Source: Chloroflexota bacterium
GTDB taxonomy: Bacteria; Chloroflexota; Dehalococcoidia; Lucifugimonadales; Lucifugimonadaceae
DNA: 49,089 nucleotides
Direction: 5' to 3'
NCBI GenBank assembly: GCA_013204545.1
Contig: JABMNN010000057.1
Location: 1 to 49,089, forward strand
Under the pieces are notes generated by a model. It worked only from the letters and a program-made list of their open reading frames with translations. It searched no databases and had not been told where the DNA came from. Position numbers and translations under genes: made by a program. The first letter of the stretch is position 1, and every line of letters starts with the position of its first letter. Of this stretch, positions 1 through 8,450 are shown one piece after another.

Positions 1-500
1 AGCAGCCAGACTGATATCTCAGCTTTTTCACCCTCTTCAAGAAGGCTATCTGAGTTGCTATTGCCAACCCATGAAACAGTCCATGGGACGTCTGACAGGT
101 ACTGGTTCTTGTCTATGTACGAGACAACAGTCTTGTACTCAGCACTTGCGGAGATATCTGGGTCGGTGCCGGAGCCGCCAACGGTGTACGGAGGAGTCAG
201 ATCGACTGGCTCACCCGAAACAGCGTTAGAGACCACGAACGATACCTTGTAGATGGTGTCGTTTGTGCCCTCGTTACCCTTGTAGGCAATGACAGAACCA
301 CGTGGTTCGATCGAGCTCTTCGCTTCTTCGAGTCCGGCGAATACCGTCTCTTTTGATCGCTCTGAGGCAAAGATACCTGTCGAGAGAACAGTGAAAGCGA
401 ACACCGATGCAACGACCACGAAAGCGATGAGGATGATTGCGGTCTCAAGACCGGTGATTCCCTTTTCGCTCTTCGGTGAGCCGAAGTTTTGCGTAAACAT
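1..500 (-). CDS. arlB: Archaellin (archaeal-type flagellin), 3' part cut by window start
   Basis: The minus-strand frame opens with ATG at 500 and stays open to the window edge (166 codons seen). The leader is MFTQNFGSPKSEKG, followed by the hydrophobic helix ITGLETAIILIAFVVVAS. This is the class III (prepilin-type) signal of archaellins, expected to be cut after the Gly at residue 14 by an ArlK/PibD-type peptidase. The mature protein would polymerise into the archaellum filament through this helix. AGGAG lies 7 bases upstream of the ATG and supports the start. The next ~45 residues are almost the same as in the two archaellins downstream in the window, and the globular part shares the TDPDI, LSDVPWT and LLEEGEKAE blocks. 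The C-terminus is missing only because the window ends. Family assignment is strong; the place in a filament is inferred. Confidence 0.9.
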   Translation of the reverse strand, partial: MFTQNFGSPKSEKGITGLETAIILIAFVVVASVFAFTVLSTGIFASERSKETVFAGLEEAKSSIEPRGSVIAYKGNEGTNDTIYKVSFVVSNAVSGEPVDLTPPYTVGGSGTDPDISASAEYKTVVSYIDKNQYLSDVPWTVSWVGNSNSDSLLEEGEKAEISVWL

Positions 501-697
501 TTTTTTGTCTCCTAGATCCGTCATCGCTGACGGTAGCCAGTTGGTCATCCTCATTTGCTGTTCCTGTCGTTCAGTTCTGGCTATGTACCAAGCAACAATC
601 GTCGCAGCTATGCGTACCAAGTTAGCCTTAGTTTGATTGTTGGGGAATTGAGTTGACTCCAACGCTGGGGGTGTGGAAACCCACAGAGCGTGTTAAC

Positions 698-730
698 AAA
701 AACAGCCACCGGAAAACCCATGGCTGTTTC
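698..730 (-). terminator. Intrinsic terminator after the second archaellin
   Basis: On the minus strand, AAACAGCCA pairs with TGGCTGTTT (729-721 with 708-700) around a 12-base loop, and the right arm runs into further T residues. It lies 33 bases past the stop of the archaellin at 763-1473. The first archaellin therefore probably has its own promoter between 501 and 697. Confidence 0.75.
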
Positions 731-762
731 AAAAGATCCGTAGAACGTTGGAAGTTCAGGAA

Positions 763-1473
763 CTATTTGAGGTCCATGACCGTGTCGAGTCTGGAAGGAG
801 CTGTACGCTGCATTGTTAAAACTGCTCCACTGTTCGGCTTCATTTCGAATGTGAACTGGCCGTTCGCTGCGATTAGAGTTCCTGAAGAGAGCATTCCGTG
901 CGAACCATTTACATCGGCAACCCAGTAACCGGTGGACGCCGCATCTGTAACAGCGGTACCGGTTTCGCGTTTCAAAAGCCAAACAGTTACTTCGGCTTTT
1001 TCACCCTCTTCAAGAAGGTTGTCCCCGTTGCTGTTACCGACCCAAGAAACTGTCCAAGGGACATCTGAAAGATGCTGGTTGTGGTCTGTATATGAAATAA
1101 CAGTTTTGTACTCAGCACTTGCGACAATATCCGGGTCTGTGCCAGTTCCCCCTTCGGTATACGGTGGCGTTAGGTCGACTGGTGCACCAGAGACTGAGTT
1201 CGATACGACCCACGAAACTTTGTAGATGGTCTCTGTTCCTCCACGGTTCGCTTTAAAAGCAATAACCGAACCGCGTGGTTCGATCGAACTCTTCGCTTCT
1301 TCGAGTCCGGCGAACACTGTCTCTTTTGAACGTTCAGAAGCGAATATGCCTGTGGACAAAACGGTAAATGCGAATACCGATGCCACTACTACAAAGGCAA
1401 TAAGGATGATGGCGGTCTCAAGACCGGTAATACCCTTTTGTGCCACAGCCTTTGTTTCTATATTTAACAGCAT
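763..1473 (-). CDS. arlB: Archaellin (archaeal-type flagellin)
   Basis: Complete archaellin of 236 residues. I chose ATG at 1473, giving the leader MLLNIETKAVAQKG. It is 14 residues, the same length as the leaders of both neighbouring archaellins, and has GGGGAG 9 bases upstream. An in-frame ATG at 1496, also with a good GGGAG, would add 8 residues; an ATG start at 1536 is less likely. After the predicted cut (KG/ITG) comes the polymerisation helix ITGLETAIILIAFVVVAS, then a conserved ASERSKETVFAGLEE segment and a beta-rich globular domain with TDPDI, LSDVPWT and EEGEKAEVTVWLL. One N-glycosylation-type sequon (NGS) is present. Multiple archaellin paralogues in tandem are usual in archaea, where they give major and minor filament subunits; the division of labour here is unknown. 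Confidence 0.93.
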   Translation of the reverse strand: MLLNIETKAVAQKGITGLETAIILIAFVVVASVFAFTVLSTGIFASERSKETVFAGLEEAKSSIEPRGSVIAFKANRGGTETIYKVSWVVSNSVSGAPVDLTPPYTEGGTGTDPDIVASAEYKTVISYTDHNQHLSDVPWTVSWVGNSNGDNLLEEGEKAEVTVWLLKRETGTAVTDAASTGYWVADVNGSHGMLSSGTLIAANGQFTFEMKPNSGAVLTMQRTAPSRLDTVMDLK

Positions 1474-1646
1474 TTCTGCAGTCTCCCCAACTCTCATACT
1501 TGCTCTCCCAGCGTCTGCCAGTTTCGTTGTGAACAACTGAACCTAACGGCGCTTCCATTGAATACAACATTAGGCAATGAGAAATCTAAGGTCGGTCGGG
1601 TCGGCACACATTCATGAGTGTGTTTACACCAGTGATTATTACGAAG

Positions 1647-1674
1647 AATGTCCAACGAATATTCGTTGGACATT
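1647..1674. repeat. 28-bp perfect palindrome between archaellin genes
   Basis: The 28 bases read the same on both strands (arms AATGTCCAACGAAT and its complement, no spacer). It lies 27 bases past the stop of the 1701-2426 archaellin and about 170 bases before the start of the next one. There is no T-run, so it is not a textbook intrinsic terminator. It could be a processing or attenuation hairpin that sets the ratio of the archaellins, or a dimeric operator for the 763-1473 gene. Confidence 0.6.
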
Positions 1675-1700
1675 TGTACCTTGCCCTTGATGCCTGAAAG

Positions 1701-2426
1701 TTATTTTAGGTCCATGATCGTATCGAGCTTAGATGGTGCTGTTCGCTGAATCGCTAGCGTAGAGCCGCTCTCGGGCTTCACTTCCAGAGTGAACTGGTCG
1801 TTGACGTTGATGAGTGTCCCAGCTGTCAGGATGCCGCTACTACCGTTGGAGTCAACCGAGGCGTACTTCTGTACTCCGTTACTTGCGGTCGGATCAGAAA
1901 CGCCGTTGAGTCGTTGGAGCAACCAGACGGTAATTTCGGCCTTTTCACCTTGCTCTAGGAGATTGTCACTGGCTGACAGACCAAGAAACTTGATTGTCCA
2001 TGGTACGTCAGAAAGGTACTGGTTTTTGTCCTGGTACGAGATGACTGTCTTGTACTCAGCAAGTGCGACGATATCTGGGTCGGTGGATGAGTCATCATAA
2101 GAATACGGCGGGGTTAGATCCATTGGTTCACCGGAGACCGCGTTGCCGACGACGAAGCTAATCTTGAATATTGCGTCATCTGCACTCGTTGTGCCTGCGC
2201 GCCCTTTGAAAGCGATAACACTTCCACGGGGTTCTAGAGAACTCTTGGTTTCTTCTAGACCTGCGTAAACGGTTTCCTTGGATCGCTCAGAAGCGAACAT
2301 ACCTGTCGACAAGACTGTAAACGAGAAAACTGAAGCAACTACGACGAATGCAATCAAAATGATAGCCGTCTCTAGCCCGGTAATTCCGCGCTGACAATTT
2401 TGTGCGACCGGCTTGCTCATTTTCAT
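1701..2426 (-). CDS. arlB: Archaellin (archaeal-type flagellin), first of the array
   Basis: Complete archaellin of 241 residues, the promoter-proximal gene of the minus-strand array. ATG at 2426 is supported by AAGGAG 10 bases upstream and gives the 14-residue leader MKMSKPVAQNCQRG; the ATG at 2420 is too far from the ribosome site. Cleavage is expected at RG/ITG, before the helix ITGLETAIILIAFVVVAS. The globular part keeps the TDPDI, LSDVPWT and LLEQGEKAEITVWLL blocks but is the most divergent of the three, with insertions near residues 75 and 190 (one NGS sequon). No other archaellum gene (arlF, arlG, arlH, arlI, arlJ) lies in the window, so the motor genes must be elsewhere or beyond the left edge. 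Confidence 0.93.
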   Translation of the reverse strand: MKMSKPVAQNCQRGITGLETAIILIAFVVVASVFSFTVLSTGMFASERSKETVYAGLEETKSSLEPRGSVIAFKGRAGTTSADDAIFKISFVVGNAVSGEPMDLTPPYSYDDSSTDPDIVALAEYKTVISYQDKNQYLSDVPWTIKFLGLSASDNLLEQGEKAEITVWLLQRLNGVSDPTASNGVQKYASVDSNGSSGILTAGTLINVNDQFTLEVKPESGSTLAIQRTAPSKLDTIMDLK

Positions 2427-2875
2427 CTCTCGGATACTCCTTAAGATTTGGGCGTATCCAAATTCCCCTTGTGTGTTGAGTGGGAATTAGGTTGGTGGGA
2501 ATGAACATGCGCACGAGAGCGCGTACTCGACCTGACCGTCCAAATTTATCTACTAGTGCAACGTTATTTACACATAGACATATGTGGTATTGGGATCGCA
2601 CCAAGAACCCCGACGTGCCTCCCCTAAAGGAGTGCCTGGTGGGGCGTACGAATAGAGTGTGGGAATGCACTCATGTATTGGCACCTAGCACGACGCGTGG
2701 GTTGCTCTAACGACGCCTGAACTATCGACAGACAGTATTAGGTAATACGTTCGGTGGATAACGGCTAGCGATACCCGGCATCAGTATTGCGCCTTCAGCC
2801 AGCACCTATCCGTAACGGGGGCAAGCGAATCAAGTAATCCCGTCAGATTCTTGGTCGTATACAGGGGAATTTTGA
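2427..2875. other. Divergent intergenic region, archaellin array / response regulator
   Basis: 449 bases with no credible gene. It must hold the promoter of the archaellin array (minus) and of the response regulator (plus). Seen in it: an inverted repeat at 2571-2586, and AGGGGA at 2863-2868 serving the regulator start. Short frames crossing it on both strands have no family-like content. Confidence 0.6.
2571..2586. promoter_or_regulatory. Inverted repeat, candidate operator
   Basis: CACATA-GACA-TATGTG, two 6-base arms with a 4-base centre, about 145 bases upstream of the first archaellin and 290 upstream of the response regulator. Dimeric NarL-type regulators bind sites of this kind. The link to the neighbouring regulator is a guess from position only. 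Confidence 0.3.
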
Positions 2876-3604
2876 ATGCAAACAATATCTGTTCTTATTG
2901 CGGACGATCACGAATTGACTCGTGAAAGCCTCGCAGTTCTTCTCGACCGTGAGTCGGGAATCGAAGTAATCGGCGTTGCAGCCGACGGTCGTAGTGCTAT
3001 TACAATGGCGAAATCGCTTCAACCATCAGTAGCGATTCTTGATGTCAGCCTACCTATGATCAATGGCATACAAGTCGCACGTCAGTTGCGTGTAGACAGC
3101 CCACGCACGGGTATCGTCATGCTTTCAACTCACGATCGTGGAGAGTATCTGAAAGAGTTCATGCGTGACGATTCGGCAGGCAAGGCATTCTTGCTGAAGT
3201 CGACTCTGCGAAACACTCGTGACATCGTACGGTCCATAGAGGATGTAGTGGCCGGACGTACGGTTCTCGACCCTGCAATGGTGTCGAAACTTACTTCCGA
3301 TGAAGGTGTTCGCCTGAGCGGTGCGCTAAAGAATCTCAGCCCACGGGAACTACAGGTTCTCGGTCTGATGGCTAGAGCTCATTCGAACCGCGCTATTGCT
3401 GAAGCTCTGTTCATCCAACCACGTACAGTGGAACATCACATCAGTAGTGTTCTCGCAAAGCTTGGATTCAATTCCAGTGGTGATAGACATGGACGAGTAT
3501 TCGCCATTCTTACGTATCTGGAATCGACAGGCCAGTTGCCGATGCACGAGGGTGATGTTGAGCGGGCTTTTGATGTCGTGCCACATCTCCAGATGATTGC
3601 CTAG
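2876..3604 (+). CDS. NarL/LuxR-family response regulator
   Basis: 242 residues. Residues 1-125 form a receiver domain: acidic pair D10-D11, phospho-acceptor D56 in AILDVSLP, and the late Lys in AFLLKS. Residues ~150-215 form a LuxR-type helix-turn-helix beginning LSPRELQVLGLMA and containing NRAIAEALFIQPRTVEHH. The start has AGGGGA 7 bases upstream. No histidine kinase is adjacent, so its sensor is unknown. It is transcribed away from the archaellin array across a shared 449-base region, which makes it a natural candidate regulator of archaellin expression. That link is inferred from position alone. A stem-loop terminator follows directly. Confidence 0.92.
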   Translation: MQTISVLIADDHELTRESLAVLLDRESGIEVIGVAADGRSAITMAKSLQPSVAILDVSLPMINGIQVARQLRVDSPRTGIVMLSTHDRGEYLKEFMRDDSAGKAFLLKSTLRNTRDIVRSIEDVVAGRTVLDPAMVSKLTSDEGVRLSGALKNLSPRELQVLGLMARAHSNRAIAEALFIQPRTVEHHISSVLAKLGFNSSGDRHGRVFAILTYLESTGQLPMHEGDVERAFDVVPHLQMIA

Positions 3605-3621
3605 TCAGGTTTTCGATGAGT

Positions 3622-3663
3622 AAAAGGAAAGAGTCGGTGCGTCGCACCGACTCTTTCCTTTTT
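3622..3663. terminator. Bidirectional intrinsic terminator
   Basis: Perfect 19-bp stem (3622-3640 with 3644-3662), 3-base loop, T-tract on the plus side and TTTT on the minus side. It lies between the convergent response regulator (ends 3604) and S9 peptidase (ends 3731) and can serve both. Confidence 0.9.
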
Positions 3664-3730
3664 AACTGGTACTCGCGTAAGGAGAGTTATGTGATGTGCC
3701 TTTATGAGCAAGTAACATCCATGAACTCTG

Positions 3731-5710
3731 CTAATCATTGTGGCGTTGGAACCAATTAAGCATCCGACGGAAGTATTCGCTTCTGATCATAGGGTGCTTT
3801 GCCCTGAAAATTCCGTGGCTCGTTCCAGGCAACCGAACGAACTCAATCTCCTTGGCATGCCGTTTAAGAGCAACAAAATACTGTTCTGACTGTTCGATAG
3901 GAACCCGAATATCATCCTCGCCATGAATCAACAAGACCGGTGTTTTGACGTTCCTCGCGTATGTGAGCGGCGAGTGCTCTCGGTAGTGTTCAATTTGTTC
4001 AAATCGCTCTCCGCCAAGTTGAGTCTCGGAAAAATTAACTCCGATGTCCGACGTCCCATAAAAGCTCGATAGGTTAGTTACAGGGGCGGCAATTACCGCA
4101 GCATTGAATCTGTCGGTGTGCCCAACCGCCCAACTCGACATGAACCCACCATAGCTAGATCCATGTATCACTACTCGGGTTTCATCTATGTAGTCTCTCG
4201 AAGCAACCTGTTCCATTGCAGCCATCACATCCTCATAATCCCCCACGCCCCAGTCGCCATGAACTGCTGTGGCGAACTTGAGTCCGTAAGTAGAAGACCC
4301 ACGTGGGTTGGGGGCTACGACGACGTAACCTGCCCCCGTTGCAACCTGATGAATTGGGTAGAACGAATCGTAGAAGGCACTATGCGGCCCACCGTGAACA
4401 TCGAGCAGCAGCGGGTATTTCTGCGACGGATCGAATTCTGGCGGGAACCACACTCTTGATTCGATGTCGAAGCCTTCTCGTTCGATAGAGAATTTCTCTA
4501 GCGTTGCAACTGAGTGATTGTCGAAGAACTTAGTATTAAGATTCGTAACTGTATGGACATCTCCAGAATTGAGATCGACTAGAAATAGTTCGCCATGTGA
4601 TCTCGGAGAGCTAGCTGCAACCACTGCGAACCCTGCAGATGAACTGCTCGACATCTCGGTGATAGCCCAACCATCGGTCACAAGCCTCACGTCACCGGGT
4701 GATTTAGGGTTGCTGATGGCGATGTGAGACTGACCCTTTGAGTCAGCTCCAAACACTATTCCAGCGCCATGTTCTGGCCACGACATGAATGGGCTGTCGG
4801 CAGTAACAGGGAAACCTGTTCCATTTGCGTGTGGGCGAATCGAATCATCGGTGAGTTTTAGTGGAATCTTACCCGGCTCTAGAATGTAGACGCTCGATTG
4901 GGTCGTAAGTCCATATCCGCCTACTTCTGATTTATTCTGCCCTCCTGTCACAGCGATTCGGTTACCGGAAGGCGACCATGCAATCGACTCGATCATGAAC
5001 ATGTCGCCAGACCACTTCGTAAGAGATGAACCGTCAGTGTTGCGTGTATACAGTTCAGTTTTTGAAGTTTGTTCACGCTCGGTGTTTTGATCAGTTATAA
5101 ACGCGATTTGCTTGCCGTTGGGTGACCATACTGGCGGTCCGTCATCACCTTCACCGTTAGTGATCTGGACGGATTTATTACTAGAAAGATCATGAACAAA
5201 AATGTGGTAAAACGAGTCTCCACGCCATCCGACGCCGTCTTGTTGATATCTAATTCGGCGTGCTGTTCGGATTTTCGGAATCGATGGGTCTGCATTTATG
5301 GCTTCGAGTTCGTCTGAGCCTGGTTCCAGCCCACGAAAAGCGATTTTCGAACCGTCGGGCGACCACGCTATAGCATCAATGTTGGCGACTTGGGATGTGA
5401 TCATCTTTGGCTCGCCGCCTGATGCGATACGCGTGAATATTTGCCTTACACCCGAATCGTCTTCATCCAAATATGCGATCGTCTTGCTATCAGGTGACCA
5501 TGCGGGCTTCGATGCTGTGCCCGTGCTAGTGATCTGGTTCAGTGCCGATGCACTTCCAAGGCTCTTAACGAAAATGTCGGTACTCGCCTGATGTGAACTT
5601 CTATCGAATTGATGAACTGTGAAAGCGACCGCCTTGTCGTTCGGGCTGACAGAGGGATTGGATGCAGTTTTGAGATCGTAGTGATAATCGGGTTGTACAG
5701 TTTTCGCCAA
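3731..5710 (-). CDS. S9 family peptidase (prolyl oligopeptidase / acylaminoacyl-peptidase type)
   Basis: 659 residues, no signal peptide, so probably cytoplasmic. Residues ~1-390 are a beta-propeller built from WD40-like/TolB-type blades (repeated motifs such as AWSPDGSKIAF and VWSPNGKQIAF). The C-terminal ~260 residues are the alpha/beta-hydrolase catalytic domain: nucleophile S519 in GSSYGG, D600 in HGEDDIRVP and H632 in GTSHGIF. The family cleaves short peptides; exact specificity (acyl-aminoacyl, dipeptidyl or oligopeptidyl) cannot be read from the sequence. The start is TTG: an in-frame TAG lies four codons upstream and the next Met is about 100 residues in. Only a weak GTAGG is present before it. 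Divergent from the enolase-superfamily gene. Confidence 0.93.
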   Translation of the reverse strand: MAKTVQPDYHYDLKTASNPSVSPNDKAVAFTVHQFDRSSHQASTDIFVKSLGSASALNQITSTGTASKPAWSPDSKTIAYLDEDDSGVRQIFTRIASGGEPKMITSQVANIDAIAWSPDGSKIAFRGLEPGSDELEAINADPSIPKIRTARRIRYQQDGVGWRGDSFYHIFVHDLSSNKSVQITNGEGDDGPPVWSPNGKQIAFITDQNTEREQTSKTELYTRNTDGSSLTKWSGDMFMIESIAWSPSGNRIAVTGGQNKSEVGGYGLTTQSSVYILEPGKIPLKLTDDSIRPHANGTGFPVTADSPFMSWPEHGAGIVFGADSKGQSHIAISNPKSPGDVRLVTDGWAITEMSSSSSAGFAVVAASSPRSHGELFLVDLNSGDVHTVTNLNTKFFDNHSVATLEKFSIEREGFDIESRVWFPPEFDPSQKYPLLLDVHGGPHSAFYDSFYPIHQVATGAGYVVVAPNPRGSSTYGLKFATAVHGDWGVGDYEDVMAAMEQVASRDYIDETRVVIHGSSYGGFMSSWAVGHTDRFNAAVIAAPVTNLSSFYGTSDIGVNFSETQLGGERFEQIEHYREHSPLTYARNVKTPVLLIHGEDDIRVPIEQSEQYFVALKRHAKEIEFVRLPGTSHGIFRAKHPMIRSEYFRRMLNWFQRHND

Positions 5711-5891
5711 GTTGATTGCCTACTGAGGTGGTTCGTAAGTTGGTGAGCGAACGAGATTGTTCTTGGGCGAGATTGTATTCCTGATTCTGGCTCGTTAACT
5801 CGCCCATACTCCTGATCACACGAAGTAAAATTCAGGGCGACCTGGTTTGCTCTGAATCATGTCAATCCATGAGCACCGCTGGAGCAGCTGA

Positions 5892-7037
5892 ATGAAGATT
5901 GCCGACGTAAGAACGGTTGTAGTTGGGAATCCGTGGAAAAATTGGATTTACGTCGTAGTCGAAACCGATGAAGGTCTGATTGGTGTTGGTGAAGCGACAG
6001 GAGGGTCAGAAACTCAGCCACGAGTAGCCGCTGTCGAGGAGATTAAGCACCTCATCATCGGCATGGATCCACGCAATGTTCATGAAATCTTCCACAAGCT
6101 TTATCTCACTGCGTTTATTCGAGTAACGACAGCCATGGCCGGAATCGAGATGGCATGCTGGGACATCCTCGGAAAGTCGTTGGGTGTTCCGGTTCATATT
6201 CTTCTTGGCGGAAAGGTACGCGAGAACGTTCGCGTCTACGCCAACGGTTGGTACTCGGGCGAACGCACTCCGGAAGGATTCGCCGAAAGAGCCTCAGAGG
6301 TTGTAGCGAAAGGTTACACCGCTCTGAAATTTGATCCGTTCGGTGACGCTCACATGCAGATGTCTCGAAAAGAGACGACGGAGGCAAAAGCCCTTATCGG
6401 TGCGGTGCGGGATGCTGTGGGTGATGATGTAGATATTTTAATCGAGGCACATGATCGGTTCAGCACATACGCCGCGATCGAGATAGGCAACTGGCTAGCG
6501 GATTACGACGTTACTTGGTTTGAAACACCGGTGCTTTCGACTGATGTGAGTGCGTTGGTCGAAGTCGCACGTCGGATTCCCGTCAGAATTGTCGCCGGTG
6601 AACGTATGCACGCCATTCACGAGTTTGGCGAATTTTTATCTCACAACGTCACAGACGTGATTAATCCTGAACCACTTGGCGTGGGTGGTATCTGGCGTTC
6701 TCTTCAGATTGCCGGCATTGCCGAAGCACATCACGCCGAAATTGCTCTTCACAACGCAGAAAGTCCGTTCAAGACAATGGTCGCACTGCATATTGATGCG
6801 GTCACTCCAAATGTGTTCATTCAAGAGTGTTTTGACGATTTCTTAGAGCCCTGGGTGAACGATGTGCTATCGGGATTCCTTCGGGTAGAAGATGGATACC
6901 TGTCTATGCCGACCGCTCCCGGGATCGGTGTAACCCTCAATGAAGAAGAGGCAAAGAAGCACCCATATGGTAAAAGCAACTTCTTGCGTATGTTCCGCCC
7001 TGGTTGGGAGAAGCGAGACATAGCGAAACTGGAGTAG
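5892..7037 (+). CDS. Enolase-superfamily sugar-acid dehydratase (mandelate racemase / galactonate dehydratase group)
   Basis: 381 residues with the full two-domain layout. There is an N-terminal capping domain (to ~125) and a barrel with K146 and D148 in LKFDPFG. Likely Mg2+ ligands are E185 (IEAHDRF), E211 (WFETPV) and E237 (AGERMH); H288 in IALHNAE is a candidate general acid/base. Members abstract the proton alpha to a carboxylate and mostly dehydrate aldonic or uronic-derived acids to 2-keto-3-deoxy acids; the spacing and KFDPFG motif resemble galactonate-dehydratase-like proteins. The exact sugar acid cannot be told. GGAG lies 7 bases before ATG. The P-loop gene follows after 5 bases. 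Uronate-dehydrogenase-like, SDR and sugar isomerase-like genes nearby fit a sugar-acid pathway. Confidence 0.9.
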   Translation: MKIADVRTVVVGNPWKNWIYVVVETDEGLIGVGEATGGSETQPRVAAVEEIKHLIIGMDPRNVHEIFHKLYLTAFIRVTTAMAGIEMACWDILGKSLGVPVHILLGGKVRENVRVYANGWYSGERTPEGFAERASEVVAKGYTALKFDPFGDAHMQMSRKETTEAKALIGAVRDAVGDDVDILIEAHDRFSTYAAIEIGNWLADYDVTWFETPVLSTDVSALVEVARRIPVRIVAGERMHAIHEFGEFLSHNVTDVINPEPLGVGGIWRSLQIAGIAEAHHAEIALHNAESPFKTMVALHIDAVTPNVFIQECFDDFLEPWVNDVLSGFLRVEDGYLSMPTAPGIGVTLNEEEAKKHPYGKSNFLRMFRPGWEKRDIAKLE

Positions 7038-7042
7038 GAAAC

Positions 7043-7585
7043 TTGCCAGACAAAGTCATTCTGATCTCTGGACCAGCTGGTGCGGGTAAGTCGGCAGTTG
7101 CTAGGCAGTGGGCATCAACTCGTAACGGCGCGTGTTCACATCTACCCTTGGACGATTTTCGAGAGTTGGTGAAAGCCGGCTATCATGACCCAAGAATCGG
7201 TTGGAACGCGGAAGCACAGCGACAGCTCGATTTAGCGAGAAGCAATGTTTCGAACGTTGCGAACAATTTCCTTCGAGCAGGAGTTGAGGTAGTAATTGAC
7301 GACGTGGTTTTTCCTGACTGGGAACCTTCTGGCTTCGCAGGATGGCAGAATGCCTTAGGAACCACGGAAATCGATTTCGTCGTCCTGTTTCCTGGATGGG
7401 AAGTTGTTCGTGACCGAAATTCCAACAGAAACTAACATGATCGACTTCCCGAAAAAATGCTCGCTAAAATATTCGAGGATATGTCTGGCTGGAGTGGGCG
7501 ATCCGAAGCGAATATCATCGACAACTCAAACCTCACTATTACCGAAACAGTGAGTGAGATCGAACGAATACTTTATTCAGCTTAG
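7043..7585 (+). pseudogene. P-loop kinase-like (AAA_33 / chloramphenicol-phosphotransferase-like) gene with an in-frame stop
   Basis: The likely start is TTG at 7043, preceded by GGAG and AGGA at 7031-7039. It opens LPDKVILISGPAGAGKSAVA, a Walker A P-loop, then LPLDDF and VEVVIDDVVFPDW, as in small-molecule kinases of the AAA_33/CPT/zeta-toxin type. After 130 codons there is TAA at 7433-7435. The same frame then continues without interruption for 49 codons, with a family-like ending (RLPEKMLAKIFEDMSGW, then a final IERILYSA), to TAG at 7583. No frame change is needed, so this looks like a single nonsense change. Alternatives are a sequencing or assembly error, or a functional truncated product of 130 residues. 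It overlaps nothing and ends 4 bases from the convergent SDR gene. Confidence 0.75.
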
Positions 7586-7589
7586 CTAA

Positions 7590-8336
7590 TTACCGCGTTC
7601 GTACGCTGCCCTTGACCATACTGGCTTCGTCGCTGGCAAGGAAGGCGTAGACCTTCGAGATTTCGTCGGGCGAGACAAGTGCGTCTACCTTCTCTTTAAG
7701 ATTGCCAGATTTGCCACCAGCGTCGTGCATGTCTTTTACATTGGTAATTTTGAGTGGGGTGGCAACAGCACCAGGAAGAACATCGTTCACACGAATGTTG
7801 TACTTCTCGAGATGTGACTCCATGACCAGTGCAAGACCATGCACTCCACCTTTTGACGAACCGTAAGCAAGTGATGAGCTTCCACCGTGAACTCCGGCAC
7901 CCGATGCAGTAAGAATGATCACCCCTTTGTTCTGCTTCTTCATTACTCCGGTCACGTACTTGCAGATAATGAACGATCCGCGTAGGTTGATATCTAGCAC
8001 GGTGTCCCATATTTCTGCAGGGAATTCGTCGAGCTCGATCGCTGCACCTTGCAACACGCCAGCTACATGAATGAGCACATCAACTCCGCCGAGCCACGTT
8101 TCTGCTGCTGCAACGGCACCCGCTACCGCAGTTTCGTCGCGCACATCAACATGCCAGTATCGGGCGTCACCACCAGCCTCGTTCACGTCGCCGATTGTGG
8201 CGGCTCCATCGGCATCATTCACGTCGAATGCTGCAACTTTCGCGCCATTCGCAGATACACGAAGTGTGGTTGATCGACCAATGCCAGTTGCGGCACCTGT
8301 GATGATTATTCGCTTGCCGGAAAGATCAACGGGCAT
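7590..8336 (-). CDS. Short-chain dehydrogenase/reductase (SDR)
   Basis: 248 residues, classical SDR. It has the cofactor motif TGAATGIG (residues 13-20), HVAGV at 90-94 in the usual NNAG place, and a catalytic triad of S145, Y158 and K162 (YGSSK). Asp at 38 after the second strand suggests preference for NAD(H). The protein ends VKGSVRTR, a little early compared with the usual GG(Y/x) tail, but within the normal size range. AAGGAG 6 bases before the ATG gives a secure start. It lies in a region of sugar and organic-acid genes; the substrate, probably a hydroxyl group on a sugar or hydroxy acid, is not identifiable. Confidence 0.92.
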   Translation of the reverse strand: MPVDLSGKRIIITGAATGIGRSTTLRVSANGAKVAAFDVNDADGAATIGDVNEAGGDARYWHVDVRDETAVAGAVAAAETWLGGVDVLIHVAGVLQGAAIELDEFPAEIWDTVLDINLRGSFIICKYVTGVMKKQNKGVIILTASGAGVHGGSSSLAYGSSKGGVHGLALVMESHLEKYNIRVNDVLPGAVATPLKITNVKDMHDAGGKSGNLKEKVDALVSPDEISKVYAFLASDEASMVKGSVRTR

Positions 8337-8450
8337 GATTGGCTCCTTAGAAGGTCGAACAGATTGTTGATGAGGTTAGCTATTTACCGAATGCCAGAAT
8401 GGTTTTACATCCAACTTGGGCGTACAGAAACCTTGAAACTTAAGCGGCAT

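Noticed and set aside
1-3604. Archaeal origin of the whole window (for example Poseidoniales, which carry archaella)
   Set aside because: Lipobox lipoproteins, the NarL/LuxR response regulator, GAF-OmpR regulator, ribosome sites and T-run terminators are bacterial in kind. I could not test this with markers, so it is rejected on balance only.
5095-5295. Minus-strand frame inside the S9 peptidase gene in another phase
   Set aside because: The peptidase frame is continuous through it with beta-propeller motifs; it is a shadow.
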